Origin: a bacterium
Lineage (GTDB): Bacteria; UBP15; UBA6099
Length of the DNA: 64,000 nt
Assembly (NCBI GenBank): GCA_029564595.1
Contig: JAKQPS010000037.1
Coordinates: 1-64,000, forward strand
Reading direction: 5' to 3'
The position numbers and the translations under genes are program-made. Positions 15,518-23,839 of the stretch are shown here, in pieces. Below the pieces are notes generated by a model. The model was not told the origin of the DNA. It made no database searches and was given only the letters and a program-made list of their open reading frames with translations. Positions within the stretch are counted from its first letter, which is position 1. Every line of letters starts with the position of its first letter.

Positions 15518-16402
15518 ATGGAGCTTGATTCCCGGTTCGCCGGAACCGCGCTGAAGGACTTTTTCATGGATGTCGAATGGCGCGACACCATGAACTACGC
15601 GGCGTCCGTGGCGGACGACAACCCGGCGTATTTCGACGACACGCGCCCCGGCGGCGTTATCGCTCCGCCGATGTTCTGCGAGGCCGCCGCGTGGCGCGTC
15701 TCCGAACGCATCCGGGATCACATCGACGTCCCCGGATTCCCCTTCCATCTGCTGATGACTCAGGTGCACTACAGCGAGCGCGCCGATTTCCACCGTCCGG
15801 TCGTCCCCGGAGACAAACTCAAAATTTCAGGCCGCATCGCCGCCATCCTTCCGCACAGGGCCGGAACTCACGTCGTTATCCGGTACGACGCGACGGACAA
15901 AAAAGGCGAGCCGGTGTTTACCCTCCACTCCGGGGCGATGCTCAGGGGGGTCAAATGCGCCGGCGGCGGCGCGGGGCAGGATGCCCTGCCGGTCGTTCCG
16001 CCTGCGCCTCAGTCGGAATCTCCCGCTTGGGCTGTCCCGGTAGAGATAACCCGTCTGGCCCCGCACATCTACGACGGTTGCGCCCGAATATTTTTTCCCA
16101 TCCACACTTCCGAACGGTTCGCGCGCGGCGTCGGCCTGCCCGGAACTATCCTTCAGGGAACCGCCACGCTCGCCATCGCCGCGCGGGAGATTGTGAACCG
16201 GGAGGCGGGGGGCGACCCGCGCCTGCTCAAATCTCTCGCCTGCCGCTTCAGCGGCATGGTACTTCCCGGAACAACTATCAGCGTCCGCGCGTTTTCCCGC
16301 GAAGAGTCCGCCGGCGAGATAATCCTCCGTTTCGAAGTCCTCAACGCCGCCGGCGACAAAGCTGTCTCCCACGGCTTTGCCCGCGTCGCAAAAAACTGTT
16401 AA
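15518..16402 (+). CDS. Double-hotdog MaoC-like hydratase/dehydratase
   Basis: 294 residues with two hotdog domains. The N-terminal one (about 1-150) has YAASVADDNPAYFDDTRPGG followed by VVPGDKLKISG, as in FAS1-like or MaoC N-terminal dehydratase domains. The C-terminal one (about 165-290) has IFFPIHTSERFA, GVGLPGTILQGTATLA and SGMVLPGTTISV. In the second domain the usual D-x-NPIH motif is reduced to FFPIH: the histidine is kept but the Asp/Asn position is altered. It should act on enoyl- or 3-hydroxyacyl-thioesters. The nearest ribosome-site match (GAGG) is further away than usual. Confidence 0.8.
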   Translation: MELDSRFAGTALKDFFMDVEWRDTMNYAASVADDNPAYFDDTRPGGVIAPPMFCEAAAWRVSERIRDHIDVPGFPFHLLMTQVHYSERADFHRPVVPGDKLKISGRIAAILPHRAGTHVVIRYDATDKKGEPVFTLHSGAMLRGVKCAGGGAGQDALPVVPPAPQSESPAWAVPVEITRLAPHIYDGCARIFFPIHTSERFARGVGLPGTILQGTATLAIAAREIVNREAGGDPRLLKSLACRFSGMVLPGTTISVRAFSREESAGEIILRFEVLNAAGDKAVSHGFARVAKNC

Positions 16403-16422
16403 GAATAAATTGAAGAAATGCA

Positions 16423-16536
16423 TTAAGGGAAAACTTTTGAAAAAGTTTTCCCTTAAAATCCCTTTCAAAATCTTTCAATCTAGCGCCGAAGTCGGGGCTG
16501 CGCCTCCGCCTTCGGCGCGTATCATGTGAAAAGATA
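16423..16536 (+). repeat. Two-hairpin repeat, copy C
   Basis: The first stem is TTAAGGGAAAACTTTT, a two-base loop, then the full complement (16423-16456, 16 pairs). The spacer is ATCCCTTTCAAAATCTTTC. The second stem (16483-16518) starts GCGCCGAAGTCGG and ends CCGCCTTCGGCGC, with tail GTGAAAAGATA. Compared with copy A, the CCC/GGG block of the first stem has become CTT/AAG on both arms, so pairing is preserved. It lies between two convergent genes and could act as a bidirectional terminator. The rest of 16537-16664 shows nothing. Confidence 0.85.
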
Positions 16537-16664
16537 TTGGGAAAGGTTTATCAGGAGAAACGCATTCAGAATGGTTCTTTTTTCAGGCTGGAGTGATAAA
16601 CAGCAATAATAAAAAATGCCAAACAAACGGGATATCGTGGAAGGCAAGGTCGGAGGCGGAGCGG

Positions 16665-17330
16665 TCAGTACATCTTCTTTTTTCGGAGGATGCGTTGTTT
16701 GTCGAAGATGTATTTGACGATTTTGTCCTGTTCGCCGGGGCGGATGATGTCGTATTTGACGCGGGTCTCGTATGAGACTTGCGCTCCGCTTTTGACTTCG
16801 TTGATGTCGGTGACTTTCCCGACGAGCGACACTTGAACGTCTCCGGGGAGCATGTAGGTAAGCTCGACGTAGCTGTCGGGGTTTATCTTGGCGATGGTGG
16901 CGATGACGGCGTCGCTCTGGCTGATGGAGACGGTCTCGCCTTTCTTGACGTCTGAGATGGGGGTGACGGGGTCGCGAAGGATGCGGTAGGTGAGGGGCAC
17001 TTTGTCTTTGAGTCCGTAGGAGCTTTCTTTGGAGGAAGCCCTGAGCTGGTCTTCGACGGGCCGGTTCACCTGAATGGTGGGCGGGTTTCCGGGATGTATG
17101 GCGCTGACTTCGCCGACAAAGGATATGTAGCAGTCGTCCGCGTGTATGGTGATGTTGAGCGGGACCCCGCGTTTGAGGGCCGCGCTCGAATGCTGCGAGC
17201 CGGGCATCGGGAAGTAAACGGAATTGTCATTTTTTCTGACAATCATGCTTCCGAAGTTGTAGTCCTGCTTCATCACGGACACGGACATTTCAATCCGTTG
17301 CTTTATATGTATCTGATCCCATACTGACAT
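16665..17330 (-). CDS. YcgR-like PilZ-type protein with degenerate c-di-GMP motifs
   Basis: 221 residues from ATG 17330 (MSVWDQIHIKQ), with GGAG nine bases upstream. The N-terminal half resembles the YcgR N-domain (FGSMIVRKNDNSVYFPMP). The C-terminal half resembles a PilZ barrel, ending with IVKYIFDKQRILRKKK, a typical PilZ C-terminal helix. The c-di-GMP signature RxxxR and D/NxSxxG is not intact: near the expected places I see TYRILRDP and SISQSDAV. It may be a structural or non-binding PilZ relative. It is divergent from the EF-G-like gene and shares a 106-bp promoter region with it. Confidence 0.6.
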   Translation of the reverse strand: MSVWDQIHIKQRIEMSVSVMKQDYNFGSMIVRKNDNSVYFPMPGSQHSSAALKRGVPLNITIHADDCYISFVGEVSAIHPGNPPTIQVNRPVEDQLRASSKESSYGLKDKVPLTYRILRDPVTPISDVKKGETVSISQSDAVIATIAKINPDSYVELTYMLPGDVQVSLVGKVTDINEVKSGAQVSYETRVKYDIIRPGEQDKIVKYIFDKQRILRKKKMY

Positions 17331-17349
17331 AACTTTCTCCCCAGTCTTA

Positions 17350-17378
17350 TTGACCGCAAGGGTTTTATGTAATAAAAA
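17350..17378 (+). promoter_or_regulatory. Candidate promoter for the EF-G-like gene
   Basis: TTGACC (17350-17355), 17 bases, TAAAAA (17373-17378). It is weaker than the opposing promoter and physically overlaps it, so the two genes may be expressed alternately. Confidence 0.4.
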
Positions 17379-17404
17379 ATAGCAATGCCTAGGCAAAAAG
17401 TCAA
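17376..17404 (-). promoter_or_regulatory. Promoter for the PilZ-like gene
   Basis: On the minus strand, TTGACT (17404-17399), 17 bases, TATTTT (17381-17376), about 46 bases upstream of the start at 17330. It overlaps the plus-strand promoter candidate at 17350-17378. Confidence 0.6.
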
Positions 17405-17436
17405 GGCGACAGCTTCAACAAGGAGGAAATGTCGTT

Positions 17437-19506
17437 ATGGGCGTCATTCGCAGCGTGGGCCTTATCGCCCCGAAGGGAACAGGAAAAACATCACTGGCTG
17501 AAGCCATTCTTTTCAACGCCAAGGTTATAAAAAGGCTGGGCAGGGTGGAAGACGGCAACACGGCGATGGACTTCGATCAGGAGGAGATCGACCGGGGCAT
17601 GACTCTTATGCCGTCGGTTTTCTCGTTCGACCTTAAGGGCGCGAAGATACACATGATCGACACGGCGGGGTATCCGGACTTCATCAACGAGACCCGCATG
17701 ATGACCGGGATTTTCGACAACGCGATATTCGTGTTGAACGGGGCGGAGGGCGTGAAATCTCAGAGCCTGAAGCTGTGGAAGATGCTCAACGACCGGGGTA
17801 TGCCCCGGATGATTTTCATAAGCAGCATGGACAAGGAGCTTGCCGATTACGGTTCGGTTCTGGATTCGATATCGAATGTGTTCGGGATGCCGGCGGCTCC
17901 GGTGACTATGCCGGTGACGAAGGACAAGAAGCTGGTCGGGGTAGTCGATCTGGCAAAGATGAAATATTACGCGGACAAAGGCGGCGGGGCGGTCGAGGAG
18001 TCGGACATCCCGGCGGATCTGGCCGACGAAGCCGCAGAGTACAGGGAAAAGCTGGTGGAGTCCGCCGCCGAGCAGAGCGACGAACTGATGGAGAAGTATC
18101 TGGACAGCGGGGAGTTGTCTCCGGACGAGGTTGAGAAGGGGTTGCGCGGCGGGGCGGCGGCGGGCAAGATTTGCCCGGTGTTCGCCGGTTCGTCCACGCT
18201 CAACATAGGCGTGTCGAACCTGATGAGCTATCTGGCCGAGCTGACGGCAGGCCCGGAGAGCGCGGCGAATTTCGAGGCGAAGGACACTGACGGCAATCCG
18301 GTAACGGTCGCCGTCAGCCCGAAGGAGCAGTTCGCGGGGATAGTGTTCAAGACGATGGTGGACCAGTACGCTGGAAAGATAAGCGTGTTCAAAGTGCTGA
18401 CGGGGACGCTGAAGCCGGAGACGCCGATAACGCTGCCGAGGGTGAACCGGAAGGCTCGCGTGGGCAACCTGTTCCTCGTGAACGGCAAGACGCAGACTCC
18501 GACGGACAAGGCGGAGCCGGGCGACATCGTGTGCGTTGTGAAAGTGGACGACCTTCTGACGGGGGAGACTCTTTGCGATCCAGCCAGACCTATCATATTC
18601 GAGCTTCCCGCGATTCCGGAGCCGGTCATCGCTCTGGCCGTCGTGCCGAAGGAGAGAGGCGAGGAAGACAAGCTCAGCCGCGGCCTCGGAAGCATTCTTG
18701 AAGAGGACCCGCTGTTGAAGACCCGCCGGGACGAGCAGACGAAGCAGCTTACCGTGTGCGGCTCCGGGCAGATACATCTGGACTCGGTGGTGAGCAGGCT
18801 GCGCAGGCGTTTCCAAGTGAATGTTGACGTGGCTCCGCCGGAGATTCCATACAGGGAAACGGTGACCAAGTCGGCTAAGTACGTGGAGTACACGCACAAG
18901 AAGCAGACGGGCGGGGCGGGGCAGTTCGCCCGCGTGTTCATCGACCTAGAGCCGGTTGCGCGCGGCGAAGGCTACGAATTTGCGGACAAAATTTTCGGCG
19001 GGGTGATAGACCAGAATTTCCGCCCGTCGGTGGACAAGGGCGTGAGGGCGAAGATGGCCGAAGGAATCCTCGCCGGGTATCCGGTGGTGGATGTCCGGGT
19101 GTCGCTGGTGGACGGCAAGACGCACCCGGTGGACAGCAAGGACATAGCGTTTCAGGTGGCAGGCCGGGAAGTGTTCAAGAAAGCGGCTATGATGTGCAAC
19201 CCAATCCTGCTGGAGCCGGTGATGTCGGTGGAAATCGAAGCTCCCGACGAGTGCATGGGAGACGTGATAGGCGACATCAACAGCCGCAGGGGCCGTGTGA
19301 ACAGCACCGAACAGGCCGCCGGAGCAACCATAATCAAGGCGCAGGTTCCGTTGGCCGAGATGCTCAGGTACGCCCCCGACCTCGACGCGATGACTTCGGG
19401 GCGCGGCACGTACACCATGGAGCTGGGCCATTACGAGGAAGTGCCGAAAAGGGTCGCGGACGAGATCGTCGCCAAGTATAATAAACAGAGGCAGGACGCG
19501 GAATAA
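17437..19506 (+). CDS. Elongation factor G-like GTPase (EF-G2 type)
   Basis: 689 residues, preceded by AAGGAGG. It has all EF-G domains: a P-loop APKGTGKTS (residues 11-19), RGMTLMPS as the G2 region, DTAGYPDF as G3 (residues 75-82), then domain II, domain III, domain IV (YVEYTHKKQTGGAGQFARV) and a C-terminal EF-G-V domain. The histidine of the DTPGH motif is tyrosine (residue 79), as in the EF-G-like paralogue family. The G4 NKxD motif reads SSMD (129-132), so the usual Asn and Lys are both missing. The canonical fusA must be elsewhere; paralogues of this group are of unclear function, with some GTPase or ribosome activity reported. Confidence 0.9.
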   Translation: MGVIRSVGLIAPKGTGKTSLAEAILFNAKVIKRLGRVEDGNTAMDFDQEEIDRGMTLMPSVFSFDLKGAKIHMIDTAGYPDFINETRMMTGIFDNAIFVLNGAEGVKSQSLKLWKMLNDRGMPRMIFISSMDKELADYGSVLDSISNVFGMPAAPVTMPVTKDKKLVGVVDLAKMKYYADKGGGAVEESDIPADLADEAAEYREKLVESAAEQSDELMEKYLDSGELSPDEVEKGLRGGAAAGKICPVFAGSSTLNIGVSNLMSYLAELTAGPESAANFEAKDTDGNPVTVAVSPKEQFAGIVFKTMVDQYAGKISVFKVLTGTLKPETPITLPRVNRKARVGNLFLVNGKTQTPTDKAEPGDIVCVVKVDDLLTGETLCDPARPIIFELPAIPEPVIALAVVPKERGEEDKLSRGLGSILEEDPLLKTRRDEQTKQLTVCGSGQIHLDSVVSRLRRRFQVNVDVAPPEIPYRETVTKSAKYVEYTHKKQTGGAGQFARVFIDLEPVARGEGYEFADKIFGGVIDQNFRPSVDKGVRAKMAEGILAGYPVVDVRVSLVDGKTHPVDSKDIAFQVAGREVFKKAAMMCNPILLEPVMSVEIEAPDECMGDVIGDINSRRGRVNSTEQAAGATIIKAQVPLAEMLRYAPDLDAMTSGRGTYTMELGHYEEVPKRVADEIVAKYNKQRQDAE

Positions 19507-19563
19507 GCTCGCATCGAAAAATGCGGAATAATGATTTCTGTCGCGCCCGGAGCTGTTTGGCTG

Positions 19564-19569
19564 TATAAT
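19564..19569 (+). promoter_or_regulatory. -10 box (TATAAT), short leader
   Basis: TATAAT ends 13 bases before the ATG at 19583, implying a leader of only a few bases. No clear -35 element and no clear ribosome site. Confidence 0.45.
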
Positions 19570-19582
19570 GTAGCCGGACAAT

Positions 19583-20614
19583 ATGAAAACAAAAGTAGTT
19601 TTCCTGATAATGCTGATCGTGGCGGCGCTGACGCCGGGGGCGGCGCGCGCTCAGATTGCAGCCGCCGAACTGATGTCGCTCGCCGTCAAACAGAATCAGG
19701 ACGTCCTCAAGATAAAAATGTCGCAGACGCGCACGCCGACCGTCAGCAGGTTCGGCGCGAGGAACAGAATCGCGTTCACATTCGAGGACTCCGCCGCGAT
19801 GTCGTCCCTGAAATCTCTGGCGGGCAAATCGAGGGGAAGCTGCGTCGAGAAATACGAGATACAGATGTTTATGAGGGGGGCGGCGACGATTCCCGGAGGC
19901 GGAGTATACGCTCCGGCGGCGCGCCCGACTCTGATACTCATCGCTTATGTCGAGAACGACGTGGACGCCGAAGTCTCCGTCGATTACGACGAGGTGACGA
20001 TACAGTTCTTCCGAATCGGAGCCGAGCCGGCGCAGAACCGCCCGCTGCCGTTCATATCAATCGACGAGTTCGGGTTTTCCAGAGAAGGCGCGCACGAGGT
20101 CATCTCCATCTTCACTTCCGCGCCCATCACGCCTTCGATATTCGAGGCGTTCAAACCGCGCCGCCTTATGCTGACGTTCGACAGCGCGACCATGACCGAC
20201 CGGGCTAGGAACCAGATGAAGAGCTACATGCAGACTCCGAAGCTGGCGCGCGCCGAGGCGTTCGACATCGCCGCGCTGCCGAAACCGTATGATTCGGCTG
20301 CTCCGGGCCGCGAGTTCCATTTCGTCGGATACCCGCCCCCGCTGCGCGCGGACGATTTCAGCATGTTCGAGACCGGATATCAGTCCAACTCGGCGGCGGT
20401 TTCTTTCTTCCTCGAAAAAGACGTGGACTACGCGATAACCCGCAAGGGCGGGCGCGTGTTGGAGATAATATTCACCAAGCCGCCGAAGGTCGAGCCGGAC
20501 GCCTGTCTCGCGGTTCCTTCCTCCGACAATGACTACGCCCGCCCCGGCGCCCTGCCGGAGATTTATCCGGTCGAAGACGAAGAGGGCCGCAAGTTCAACG
20601 TGCCTCTCGACTGA
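19583..20614 (+). CDS. Exported protein with possible AMIN-like repeats
   Basis: 343 residues with a classical signal peptide: MKTKVVFLIMLIVAALTPGA, then a cleavage site after ARA. The mature part is beta-rich. Segments such as NRIAFTFEDSAAM and VSFFLEKDVDYAITRKG followed by LEIIFTKPP resemble AMIN-type beta repeats, which bind cell wall or secretin partners, but the match is loose. It has one pair of cysteines or fewer per domain and no anchor, so it is probably periplasmic. It sits alone between the EF-G-like gene and dcd, each with its own promoter-like sequence. Function unknown. Confidence 0.65.
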   Translation: MKTKVVFLIMLIVAALTPGAARAQIAAAELMSLAVKQNQDVLKIKMSQTRTPTVSRFGARNRIAFTFEDSAAMSSLKSLAGKSRGSCVEKYEIQMFMRGAATIPGGGVYAPAARPTLILIAYVENDVDAEVSVDYDEVTIQFFRIGAEPAQNRPLPFISIDEFGFSREGAHEVISIFTSAPITPSIFEAFKPRRLMLTFDSATMTDRARNQMKSYMQTPKLARAEAFDIAALPKPYDSAAPGREFHFVGYPPPLRADDFSMFETGYQSNSAAVSFFLEKDVDYAITRKGGRVLEIIFTKPPKVEPDACLAVPSSDNDYARPGALPEIYPVEDEEGRKFNVPLD

Positions 20615-20625
20615 CCGCTCCTTTT

Positions 20626-20654
20626 TTGACACCTCGAATCCTTTTTGTTAAACT
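20626..20654 (+). promoter_or_regulatory. Sigma-70-type promoter for dcd
   Basis: TTGACA (20626-20631), 17 bases, TAAACT (20649-20654), 28 bases before the dcd start, which has GAGAGG upstream. Confidence 0.65.
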
Positions 20655-20682
20655 TCACCGAATTCGCTGAGAGGAATAGCGC

Positions 20683-21234
20683 ATGGTTAAAAATGACGAA
20701 TGGATAATTAAGACGGCGACGGAGAAACGGATGATAGAGCCGTTCGAGCCGGGACAGGTCCGAGACGGCGTCATCTCATACGGCGTGTCGTCATACGGCT
20801 ACGATATGAGGCTGTCGGATATTTTCATGGCTCCCGTGTTCGACGGTCGCTCGGAGCTTGACCCCAAGAACAGGGACAGCGTCAGATTCGAGGAAGTGAC
20901 GACGAGTTGTTTCGCGTTGCAGCCGGGCTGTTACGTTCTGGGCCGCAGCGTGGAATATTTCCGCATCCCGCGCGACGTGCTGACGCTTTGCTCCGGCAAG
21001 TCCACATACGCGAGGTGCGGCGTATTAATAAACGTCACTCCCTTCGAGCCTGAGTGGGAGGGGCATGTGACCATCAGCGTGGCGAACACGGCTCCTGTTC
21101 CAGTGCGGCTGTACGCGGGGGAGGGCATCGCGCAGGTGGTGTTTCTGGGAGCGGAGAAGGAATGCCGGACGTCGTACGCGGACAGGCAGGGGAAATATCA
21201 GGCGCAGCAGGGAATCGAGCGGGCGAAACTGTGA
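20683..21234 (+). CDS. dcd: dCTP deaminase homologue lacking the catalytic glutamate
   Basis: 183 residues, the length of the longer bacterial Dcd type. It has MIEPFEPGQV, SYGVSSYGYDMRLSD, SVEYFRIPRD, the nucleotide-binding GKSTYARCG and a C-terminal YADRQGKYQAQQG lid motif. Dcd normally deaminates dCTP to dUTP to feed thymidylate synthesis. The active-site strand reads GHVTISVANT, where known enzymes read VTLEFSNT or IVLEFYNSG. The residue aligned with E. coli Glu138, the general base, is Ser132 here (codon AGC). Everything around it is conserved, so the fold and nucleotide binding should persist while deamination may be lost. It has a good promoter and ribosome site. Confidence 0.88.
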   Translation: MVKNDEWIIKTATEKRMIEPFEPGQVRDGVISYGVSSYGYDMRLSDIFMAPVFDGRSELDPKNRDSVRFEEVTTSCFALQPGCYVLGRSVEYFRIPRDVLTLCSGKSTYARCGVLINVTPFEPEWEGHVTISVANTAPVPVRLYAGEGIAQVVFLGAEKECRTSYADRQGKYQAQQGIERAKL

Positions 21235-21255
21235 GGCGCGCGGCGCGCGCGCCTT

Positions 21256-21261
21256 TATAAT
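21256..21261 (+). promoter_or_regulatory. -10 box (TATAAT) for pepA
   Basis: TATAAT lies just after dcd, 29 bases before the ATG at 21291. It makes that ATG, preceded by AAGGAGAG, the likely start rather than the one at 21264. No -35 box is seen; the upstream sequence is an alternating GC tract. Confidence 0.45.
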
Positions 21262-21290
21262 GAATGAATAGAGCACAAGGAGAGAATGGA

Positions 21291-22805
21291 ATGAAAATCA
21301 AAGCCGTAGCGGGGGACATAGCGGGACACAAATGCGAGGCGCTGATTGTCAATTTGTTTGAAGGGGTGAAAAAGCCGGGCGGGGCGACCGGGGCGGTCGA
21401 CTCCGCGCTGGGCGGGGCGATATCAAAGCTGATCGCGCGCGGGGAGTTTTCGGGCAGGAAAGGCGAGACCGCCGCGCTGCCCGGAGGAGGGAAACTGGCG
21501 GCCGGGCGCGTGATAGTGGTCGGGCTGGGCAAAAAGGAGAAGTTCGACGCGGAAGCGGCGCGGGCGGCGGCGGCGGCGGGCATGGTTCGCGCGCGCTCGA
21601 TGAAAGTCCGCGGCGTCGGAGCCGCGCTCACGGGAGCCGGGTCCGGAGGGCTTGACCCGGAAACGGCGGCCTGCTCGTTCGCCGAAGGCGCCATCCTCGG
21701 CCTCTACAAATTCGACAAATATAAAACCAAGGACGCAAAAGACAAAACCTCGGAGGTCGGGATTTCCGAGTTGGCGATAGTGACGAACGACGCGGCGGCG
21801 GCGCGCGCGGCGGGCAAAGGGATTAAACTGGGCGAGATTCTTGCGAACGCCGCGAACGCGGCGCGCGACCTCGTCAACGAGCCGCCGAACGTTTTGAACC
21901 CGGCTGAGCTTGCTTCTCGCGCCCGCGCGATGGCGAGGAAGCGCGGACTCAAGACAACCGTGTTCGGCAAGAAAGACATCGAAAGGATGAAGATGGGGGC
22001 GTTGCTGGCTGTCAACCAAGGCTCGGTCAACCCGCCAGCGTTCATCGTCATTGAATACAAAGGCGACCCGAAATCTAAAAAGACCGCCGCGTTCGTCGGC
22101 AAGGGAATCACGTTCGACTCCGGCGGGCTGTCCCTCAAACCGCCCAACTCGATGGAGGACATGAAGTCCGATATGTCGGGCGCGGCGGCGGCGATAGAGG
22201 CGATGGATGCCATATCGCAACTTGCCCCCAAGATTAATATAACCGCGATTATTCCCGCGACGGAAAACATGCCGGACGGCGGCGCGGTCAGGGTGGGCGA
22301 CATCGTGCGCGCGATGAACGGGCGCGCCATCGAGATTCTCAACACGGACGCCGAGGGCAGGCTCATTCTTGCGGACGCGATATGCTACGCGGTAAGCAAA
22401 GGGATGTCGCCGATTGTGGATTTGGCGACTCTGACCGGGGCGTGCGTGGTCGCGCTGGGGAGCGTCAGGGCCGGACTGTTCTCGACAGACGACAAGCTGG
22501 CGGCCAAAGTGGAGGCGGCGGCGGAACTGGCGGGCGAACGCGTCTGGCGCATGCCCACGGACGACGACTACAAAGAGTTCATCAAGAGCGACATAGCGGA
22601 CATAAAGAATGTCGGCAACAGATACGCCGGAGCGACCACCGGCTCGCTGTTCCTCGAATATTTCACGGACGGAACGCCGTGGGCGCACTTGGACATCGCC
22701 GGAACGGCGTACATGGACAAGAAGACGGGCTACTACGTCAAAGGCGGAACGGGGACGGGGGTCAGGACGCTGGTCCGGCTGGCGCTCGACATGGCGCGCG
22801 GATGA
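21291..22805 (+). CDS. pepA: Leucyl aminopeptidase (M17 family)
   Basis: 504 residues starting MKIKAVAGDIAGH; AAGGAGAG sits six bases upstream. The N-terminal macro-like domain (about 1-165) is followed by the catalytic domain with LVNEPPNVLNP, FVGKGITFDSGGLSLKP (active Lys near residue 271), DMKSDMSGAAA and NTDAEGRLILADA (residues 351-363, metal ligands). All the dinuclear metal ligands I expect are present. The enzyme releases N-terminal amino acids in the cytosol and acts as a hexamer; some homologues also bind DNA in site-specific recombination. The C-terminus ends LVRLALDMARG, normal for the family. Confidence 0.95.
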   Translation: MKIKAVAGDIAGHKCEALIVNLFEGVKKPGGATGAVDSALGGAISKLIARGEFSGRKGETAALPGGGKLAAGRVIVVGLGKKEKFDAEAARAAAAAGMVRARSMKVRGVGAALTGAGSGGLDPETAACSFAEGAILGLYKFDKYKTKDAKDKTSEVGISELAIVTNDAAAARAAGKGIKLGEILANAANAARDLVNEPPNVLNPAELASRARAMARKRGLKTTVFGKKDIERMKMGALLAVNQGSVNPPAFIVIEYKGDPKSKKTAAFVGKGITFDSGGLSLKPPNSMEDMKSDMSGAAAAIEAMDAISQLAPKINITAIIPATENMPDGGAVRVGDIVRAMNGRAIEILNTDAEGRLILADAICYAVSKGMSPIVDLATLTGACVVALGSVRAGLFSTDDKLAAKVEAAAELAGERVWRMPTDDDYKEFIKSDIADIKNVGNRYAGATTGSLFLEYFTDGTPWAHLDIAGTAYMDKKTGYYVKGGTGTGVRTLVRLALDMARG

Positions 22806-22845
22806 CGGCGACCGGGGGAAAGACGGGGCGCGGAGGATGGGGCGC

Positions 22846-23769
22846 ATGAAATCAGGCTCGCCCGGCGGCGCGGACCCGGCGCATCCGCCCTACCTCAAAT
22901 GGTCTCTCAAAGACCGGCCCGACCCTCTGCGAAAAATTCTCATGGGCGCCTACATGGGCCGCGCCATCGACGTCATCGATTTCTACGAATTCCTCGCGCG
23001 AACCGTCAGAATACCGCTAATCGGCAAATATTTCTTCAAACCTATCATCAACCTTTACGGGGCGAAATATCACTCCGGCAGGGCGACGCCGCTCAGGGAC
23101 GTTCTGCCGCTGCTGGCCGAGGCGAAATCGCTGGCGGTTTCCGAGTGCTCGTGCCGGGCGCGTATGGGGGCCTGCTCCCACTCGACCCGCACATGCCTGA
23201 AGATTAACACCGGCGCCGAGGTCGAGGAGCGCAAAGGGCAGCTCAAGAGCGAAAGAGTCGACGCCGCAGAGGCCGCCCGCATCGTCTCTAAGGCGTTCGA
23301 CGACGGCCTTATGCTTCAGGTCGAGTGGTGCATCGAGCCTTACACCTACTGCGTGTGCTGCTGCTGCGAGTGCTGCTGCGTGACGCGGCGGCTGCGGTTC
23401 GACAGCGGGATCGAGAGCGGGGTGTCCCCGAGCGAGTATCTGGCCGAGATAGACGCTGCGGCCTGCTCGCGCTGCGGCGCGTGCGAGCGTCTGTGTCCGG
23501 GCCGCGCGATAACGATTCCGCAATTCGGAGCCGGCGACCCTTCCGTGCGCGAAAAAGACTGCGTGGGCTGCGGGCTGTGCGAACACCACTGCCCGGCGGG
23601 GGCGATTTCGCTGCGCTCCGTCCGCCCGCCCGCCGTCGCTCGCGACCGCGGCTGGTTCCACCACTTCATCATTTACCTTTCGTGCTACCTCGTTCTGGCC
23701 CCGCACTTCTACGTCTACCTTTTCCTCAAAGGCGGCCCCAGCGACCGCTCCCGCCCCCTCGACTGGTGA
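22846..23769 (+). CDS. Fe-S protein with cysteine cluster, two [4Fe-4S] motifs and a C-terminal membrane segment
   Basis: 307 residues from ATG 22846, with GGAGG nine bases upstream. The first half has scattered cysteines (SECSCRARMGACSHSTRTC). It is followed by YCVCCCCECCCVTRR, eight cysteines within eleven residues, in the place where related ferredoxin-like proteins have NCCxCCC. Two ferredoxin motifs follow: CSRCGACERLCPG and CVGCGLCEHHCPA. The protein ends with one hydrophobic segment (FHHFIIYLSCYLVLAPHFYVYLF). It is expected to carry at least two [4Fe-4S] clusters at the membrane, with possibly an extra centre in the cysteine run. It faces a convergent HdrD-like gene. Confidence 0.82.
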   Translation: MKSGSPGGADPAHPPYLKWSLKDRPDPLRKILMGAYMGRAIDVIDFYEFLARTVRIPLIGKYFFKPIINLYGAKYHSGRATPLRDVLPLLAEAKSLAVSECSCRARMGACSHSTRTCLKINTGAEVEERKGQLKSERVDAAEAARIVSKAFDDGLMLQVEWCIEPYTYCVCCCCECCCVTRRLRFDSGIESGVSPSEYLAEIDAAACSRCGACERLCPGRAITIPQFGAGDPSVREKDCVGCGLCEHHCPAGAISLRSVRPPAVARDRGWFHHFIIYLSCYLVLAPHFYVYLFLKGGPSDRSRPLDW

Positions 23770-23839
23770 CGATCAAAGAGCGCGATCCAATGTTATGCAA
23801 TAGCAACGAAGCAGCATTAACGATGTTTTCTGCAAGTTG

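Noticed and set aside
17491-18897. Long minus-strand frame opposite the EF-G-like gene
   Set aside because: The plus strand encodes all EF-G domains; the antisense product is Arg/His/Leu-rich and has no recognisable motif.
22609-22845. N-terminal extension of the cysteine-cluster Fe-S protein
   Set aside because: It overlaps the conserved pepA C-terminus in another frame; GGAGG nine bases before ATG 22846 marks the real start.
21423-22847. Long minus-strand frame opposite pepA
   Set aside because: Antisense shadow of a complete M17 peptidase; rich in Arg, His and Val with no domain.
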